Shown here: piece by piece, positions 4,540 through 7,390 of the stretch | Numbering within the stretch: position 1 is the first letter of the stretch | How the letters are laid out: each line of letters begins with the position of its first letter | NCBI GenBank assembly: GCA_030620455.1 | Contig: JAUXEQ010000068.1 | Coordinates: forward strand, 1-7,390 | Source of the DNA: a bacterium | GTDB taxonomy: Bacteria > UBP14 > UBA6098 > B30-G16 | Reading direction: 5' to 3' | Length of the DNA stretch: 7,390 bases | The notes under the pieces: model-generated | What the model saw: the letters and a program-made list of their open reading frames with translations, nothing else | Databases searched by the model: none | What the model was told of the DNA's origin: nothing | Position numbers and translations under genes: made by a program

Positions 4540-7390
4540 TTATCTACGAACTTTGGATATGTATTCTACGCCCACTCTTCGGTTTATTGCACGTCCTTCA
4601 GGAGCTTCGTTGTCGCCTATAACCTCTTCGTATGTAGTTCCGTCATCTTTCATTTTAGAAAGCGCATACGGTTTGTCCGGACCGAATCCTTTCGATACAA
4701 GTTCGATACTGTGATCTTTTAACCATATATTTAAGTCTTTTTCCGAATCAATATTAAGCAGCTGAATTAAATAAACTCGAAGATTCTTGAGCTCTCTATT
4801 AGAACGCTCTTCCGATAATTCCTGATTTCGTCTTCTAAGACCGATAATATCCGTATGACCTCCGATAACCACTTTAACCGCTTCACCACCGCGCTCACCG
4901 AGTTCGATAATACGCTTAGCTACAGCTTCCATTCGACTGTGATAATATGGAGACAAAGCAACCGGCTTATCAAAAGAGAATACAACAAGCAATGCAGATT
5001 CAACTCCGAACACTTTGTCCACCTGGTCGACGATTAGTGTTTCAGATAACGCTTCACCGACAGCACCAATTTGGTCGGTTGCTGAGACTTTTGCATAATA
5101 GAACTTGCCACCCTCGATGTATTCACCGCTTTCAAGTTTCCAGTCCCATGATACTGATGCTGGTGGTTCGCCCTTGCCCGCACTGATAGTTTTCACCTTG
5201 TCGCCACCTAACTCGAAGAGCTCGACTCTGTATGAAACAATTGGGTTGTCTGTTTTAACTGAAAGATTGATAGTGTTGCCGGGATTCTCAACATTAATCC
5301 CTTTTGGTATCTTTCTGCCTGGAAATGGCTTAAATATAACACCATCAGGCGTTAGACGAATTATAACATGTGGTTGATCCGCAGGATATTGACCTTCACC
5401 CCAAGCAAACACACGAGCCCACAAATAAAACGGAATATATTTATTCATCTGTTCTTTAAGATTAGCTGCTCTAAGGAACGAAGTTTCGAGCAAGGATTTT
5501 CCTTCTTTATCTGTGGCATAACCTTCAAGAAGAAGCATTACATCCGGGTTTCGTTCCATAATTTGCTTAAAAGTAAGAGCTTCTTTAGTAAAATCTACAG
5601 TTTTCTCTGTTTCGCCTTTCTTGAATTTTATTGTCTGCATTTTCTGAGCTGCAGTAAGCTTTGGCATTTCCGGAACAAGTTCTACACGTCGGTTTTCATG
5701 CCTGATCTTTGGAAGGAATCGTTCAATACCAACATATCTCTTTCCTTTGCCAGCTCGTTTTTTAGCAAGATCGGAAACATCTTCTTTTACTATCTGGTCT
5801 TTATTAGTAACTTTTGGAAGGAGATAGTTATAAACTGCATCTTGCCTTTTCAATGCGATATCCTTGTTGCCCTCGCCATCGCTCTCGACATCGTAATAAC
5901 CGGCGATCCTCACGACAACATCAGGATTTATCGAAATTCTAGAACCCATTTTATCAAGTATTCTCTTGTATCTTGGGAGTATTTCAGCGCTTTTTGGTTC
6001 GAAGAAAATGATTGGGATAACAGGTTCTTCAGTTTCCTGGAATGTAATTCTTGTAACGTGCAATGTATCCTGACGGAATGTCACAGTAGGTGTAGGTGCT
6101 GGGAATATTTGAATCGAAACCTCACCCACATTGTTGCCTTCGTCTAATTCGTCAACTTTACCGCTAATTTTCGGGATGTCAGAACCGTCATCGTCAGCAG
6201 CACAGAAAATCGTATATTCACCGGGCAGGAAGTCCTGAAACTTCACTGTTTCTGTGTATTCCTCACCTGGTTTCATTTTGAGTATTTCACCGGTTCCCAA
6301 AAGAGAATAAGTGCCATCAGGTTTCCTTGAATATACTGAATAAGTTACATTTTTGGCCGGGCTACTTGTGAGATTTTTTAATGTAACATCAACATTAGTT
6401 TCATCACCCGGTTTAAGACGTATCATTTTTGGTTCCACAGAAACAATTGTGAAATCCCATACCGGGACAGGATTGGGTAAGTTGAAAATCGCAGAGAACT
6501 TATGGGAGGTTGCACCAGCCTCATTAAGATGAGTAAGTGGATAAGCGAATGCATAATCGAAACCGAATATCCACTCCTTTTTAAGTCTCCAACCCAGACC
6601 GAAAGTTAATTCCTCTGTGCTGTATCCGGCTCTAATACCTACCATTTGCTTATAGAACCATCTTTCAGCTCCAAAATGCGGTGTTATATAGCCATCACCT
6701 AAGGTATTATATTGAATATCGGCAGCTATGAGTGTGTTACTGATAGGCGTAATTCCCACACCAAACCTAATGTCCATAGGGTATTTTCCTGCATTTTTAA
6801 TATCGTCCGGAGTTACACCGGGAGGTAATTCTGTAATAATAGGATCCACATCGGAGAATAACGCTAAATCTGGTTGGAGAATATTGCATGCGCTGGCACC
6901 TATAGTAAGGAATTTGTTGTATCGCCAGACAAATCCAGCATCCAAAGAAAATGCCATTTTTGAAGTTCCATCTTTGAAAACATCATCGTAATATTCTTCT
7001 TGCTCAGGTCCTGGCTCAAAATTTTTCTCGTTATAACCAACACCATCCATCCTAAATGCCAATCCAATAGAAAGAGGATGTTTGCCAAAGAAAGTTGCGG
7101 GTTTCCAACCAAAGCGATGAGAGAAACCGAGTTTTAAATGGTTTTCTGAGAAGACATCGGACATAAGGTTTCTCCATGAGAAACCATAACCCAGTAGAGT
7201 TCTATATTGACCTACAACGCCAATATGACCAACTCCGATGTTATCACCCTCGATTCCCACGAAGAGCTTGTTGAAACTTCCGGTAAGAGAAATGTACTCG
7301 AAAGTTGTCATACCGGCGACATTCCAATCCAAAGCATTGGCGTCATCTGCAACACCAACAAAGGATCTTCCCATACCTAATGGTCGAGCA
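4540..7390 (-). CDS. Multi-domain outer-membrane protein: PorV/PorQ-type barrel, CARDB, FlgD-Ig and three OmpA-like modules (5' partial)
   Basis: This envelope protein runs off the right edge. The ATG at 7374 is internal: the frame continues upstream as ARPLG before MGRSFVGVADDANALDWN, the hallmark start of mature PorV/PorQ (UPF0164) barrels, so the signal peptide lies outside the window. Numbering from that Met gives 944 residues. Domains in order are: barrel about 1-300, with alternating beta strands such as GIRAGYSTEELTFGLGWRL; CARDB-like adhesion domain 306-425, ending DELDEGNNVGEVSI; OmpA-like module 1 at about 452-568 (D495, R510, NRRVEL); OmpA-like module 2 at about 575-678 (GYATDKEG, degenerate); FlgD-type Ig domain about 695-783; and OmpA-like module 3 at about 790-944. 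Module 3 has GHTD (D842), N850, LS (853-854), R857 and NRRVGVEYI, all the usual peptidoglycan-binding positions. The likely role is anchoring the outer membrane to the cell wall. PorV relatives serve type IX secretion, but nothing else here supports that system. Confidence 0.88.
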   Translation of the reverse strand, partial: ARPLGMGRSFVGVADDANALDWNVAGMTTFEYISLTGSFNKLFVGIEGDNIGVGHIGVVGQYRTLLGYGFSWRNLMSDVFSENHLKLGFSHRFGWKPATFFGKHPLSIGLAFRMDGVGYNEKNFEPGPEQEEYYDDVFKDGTSKMAFSLDAGFVWRYNKFLTIGASACNILQPDLALFSDVDPIITELPPGVTPDDIKNAGKYPMDIRFGVGITPISNTLIAADIQYNTLGDGYITPHFGAERWFYKQMVGIRAGYSTEELTFGLGWRLKKEWIFGFDYAFAYPLTHLNEAGATSHKFSAIFNLPNPVPVWDFTIVSVEPKMIRLKPGDETNVDVTLKNLTSSPAKNVTYSVYSRKPDGTYSLLGTGEILKMKPGEEYTETVKFQDFLPGEYTIFCAADDDGSDIPKISGKVDELDEGNNVGEVSIQIFPAPTPTVTFRQDTLHVTRITFQETEEPVIPIIFFEPKSAEILPRYKRILDKMGSRISINPDVVVRIAGYYDVESDGEGNKDIALKRQDAVYNYLLPKVTNKDQIVKEDVSDLAKKRAGKGKRYVGIERFLPKIRHENRRVELVPEMPKLTAAQKMQTIKFKKGETEKTVDFTKEALTFKQIMERNPDVMLLLEGYATDKEGKSLLETSFLRAANLKEQMNKYIPFYLWARVFAWGEGQYPADQPHVIIRLTPDGVIFKPFPGRKIPKGINVENPGNTINLSVKTDNPIVSYRVELFELGGDKVKTISAGKGEPPASVSWDWKLESGEYIEGGKFYYAKVSATDQIGAVGEALSETLIVDQVDKVFGVESALLVVFSFDKPVALSPYYHSRMEAVAKRIIELGERGGEAVKVVIGGHTDIIGLRRRNQELSEERSNRELKNLRVYLIQLLNIDSEKDLNIWLKDHSIELVSKGFGPDKPYALSKMKDDGTTYEEVIGDNEAPEGRAINRRVGVEYISKVRR

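Noticed and set aside
5368..6147. A 259-codon open frame on the plus strand opposite the OmpA-family gene
   Set aside because: Its product is rich in Phe, Ser and Cys with no domain pattern, has no ribosome site, and lies wholly opposite a gene with clear protein motifs; it is a shadow frame.
4540..7374. The ATG at 7374 as the true start of the OmpA-family protein
   Set aside because: The frame stays open to the window edge and reads ARPLG before the Met, matching the conserved mature N-terminus of PorV/PorQ proteins; the signal peptide must lie upstream.
4540..7390. A type IX secretion locus suggested by the PorV-like barrel
   Set aside because: No other secretion gene and no C-terminal sorting domain is visible; PorV/PorQ-family barrels occur widely without that system.

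Overview
The window is AT-rich bacterial DNA carrying seven supportable genes. One faces right at the left edge and six face left. There is no tRNA, rRNA, CRISPR array, insertion sequence or phage gene that I can see. The best clue to the organism is the large outer-membrane protein at the right end. It has a PorV/PorQ-type barrel joined to a CARDB domain, a FlgD-type Ig domain and three OmpA-like modules. This style is common in Gram-negative lineages of the FCB group and neighbouring candidate phyla (for example Cloacimonadota, WOR-3/Stahlbacteria, Zixibacteria). HdrC and HdrB homologues fit an anaerobic metabolism. The phylum-level placement is inference.

Layout from the left: a small TM2-like membrane protein (26-331, + strand) is followed by a strong hairpin terminator (386-417). 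The minus strand then carries, from its 3' end, a flippase-like membrane protein of the LPG_synthase_TM/UPF0104 family (487-1437), tRNA pseudouridine synthase TruA (1451 to about 2185), an AhpD-like carboxymuconolactone decarboxylase-family protein (2292-2663), HdrB (2813-3706), HdrC (3804-4313) and the OmpA-family protein (4540 to beyond 7390; its 5' end and signal peptide lie outside the window).

Transcription on the minus strand runs OmpA-protein -> terminator (4456-4485) -> hdrC -> hdrB -> AhpD-like -> truA -> flippase-like gene. hdrC and hdrB look like a two-gene redox unit. HdrC would bind two cubane [4Fe-4S] clusters and pass electrons to HdrB, whose two complete CCG motifs should hold the thiol/disulfide-reducing clusters. 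No HdrA or other electron-input subunit is in the window. The AhpD-like thiol protein follows in the same direction, but after a 149-base gap rich in short inverted repeats, so it may have its own control. truA and the flippase-like gene are 13 bases apart and are probably co-transcribed.

Points most worth a second look: truA has no ATG, GTG or TTG start upstream of its catalytic aspartate; the OmpA-family protein carries three OmpA-like modules, only one of which keeps the full peptidoglycan-binding pattern; hdrC-hdrB stand without hdrA; and inverted repeats lie in front of hdrC and in front of the AhpD-like gene. I see no convincing wholly new system. Most of the window is ordinary housekeeping and envelope genes.
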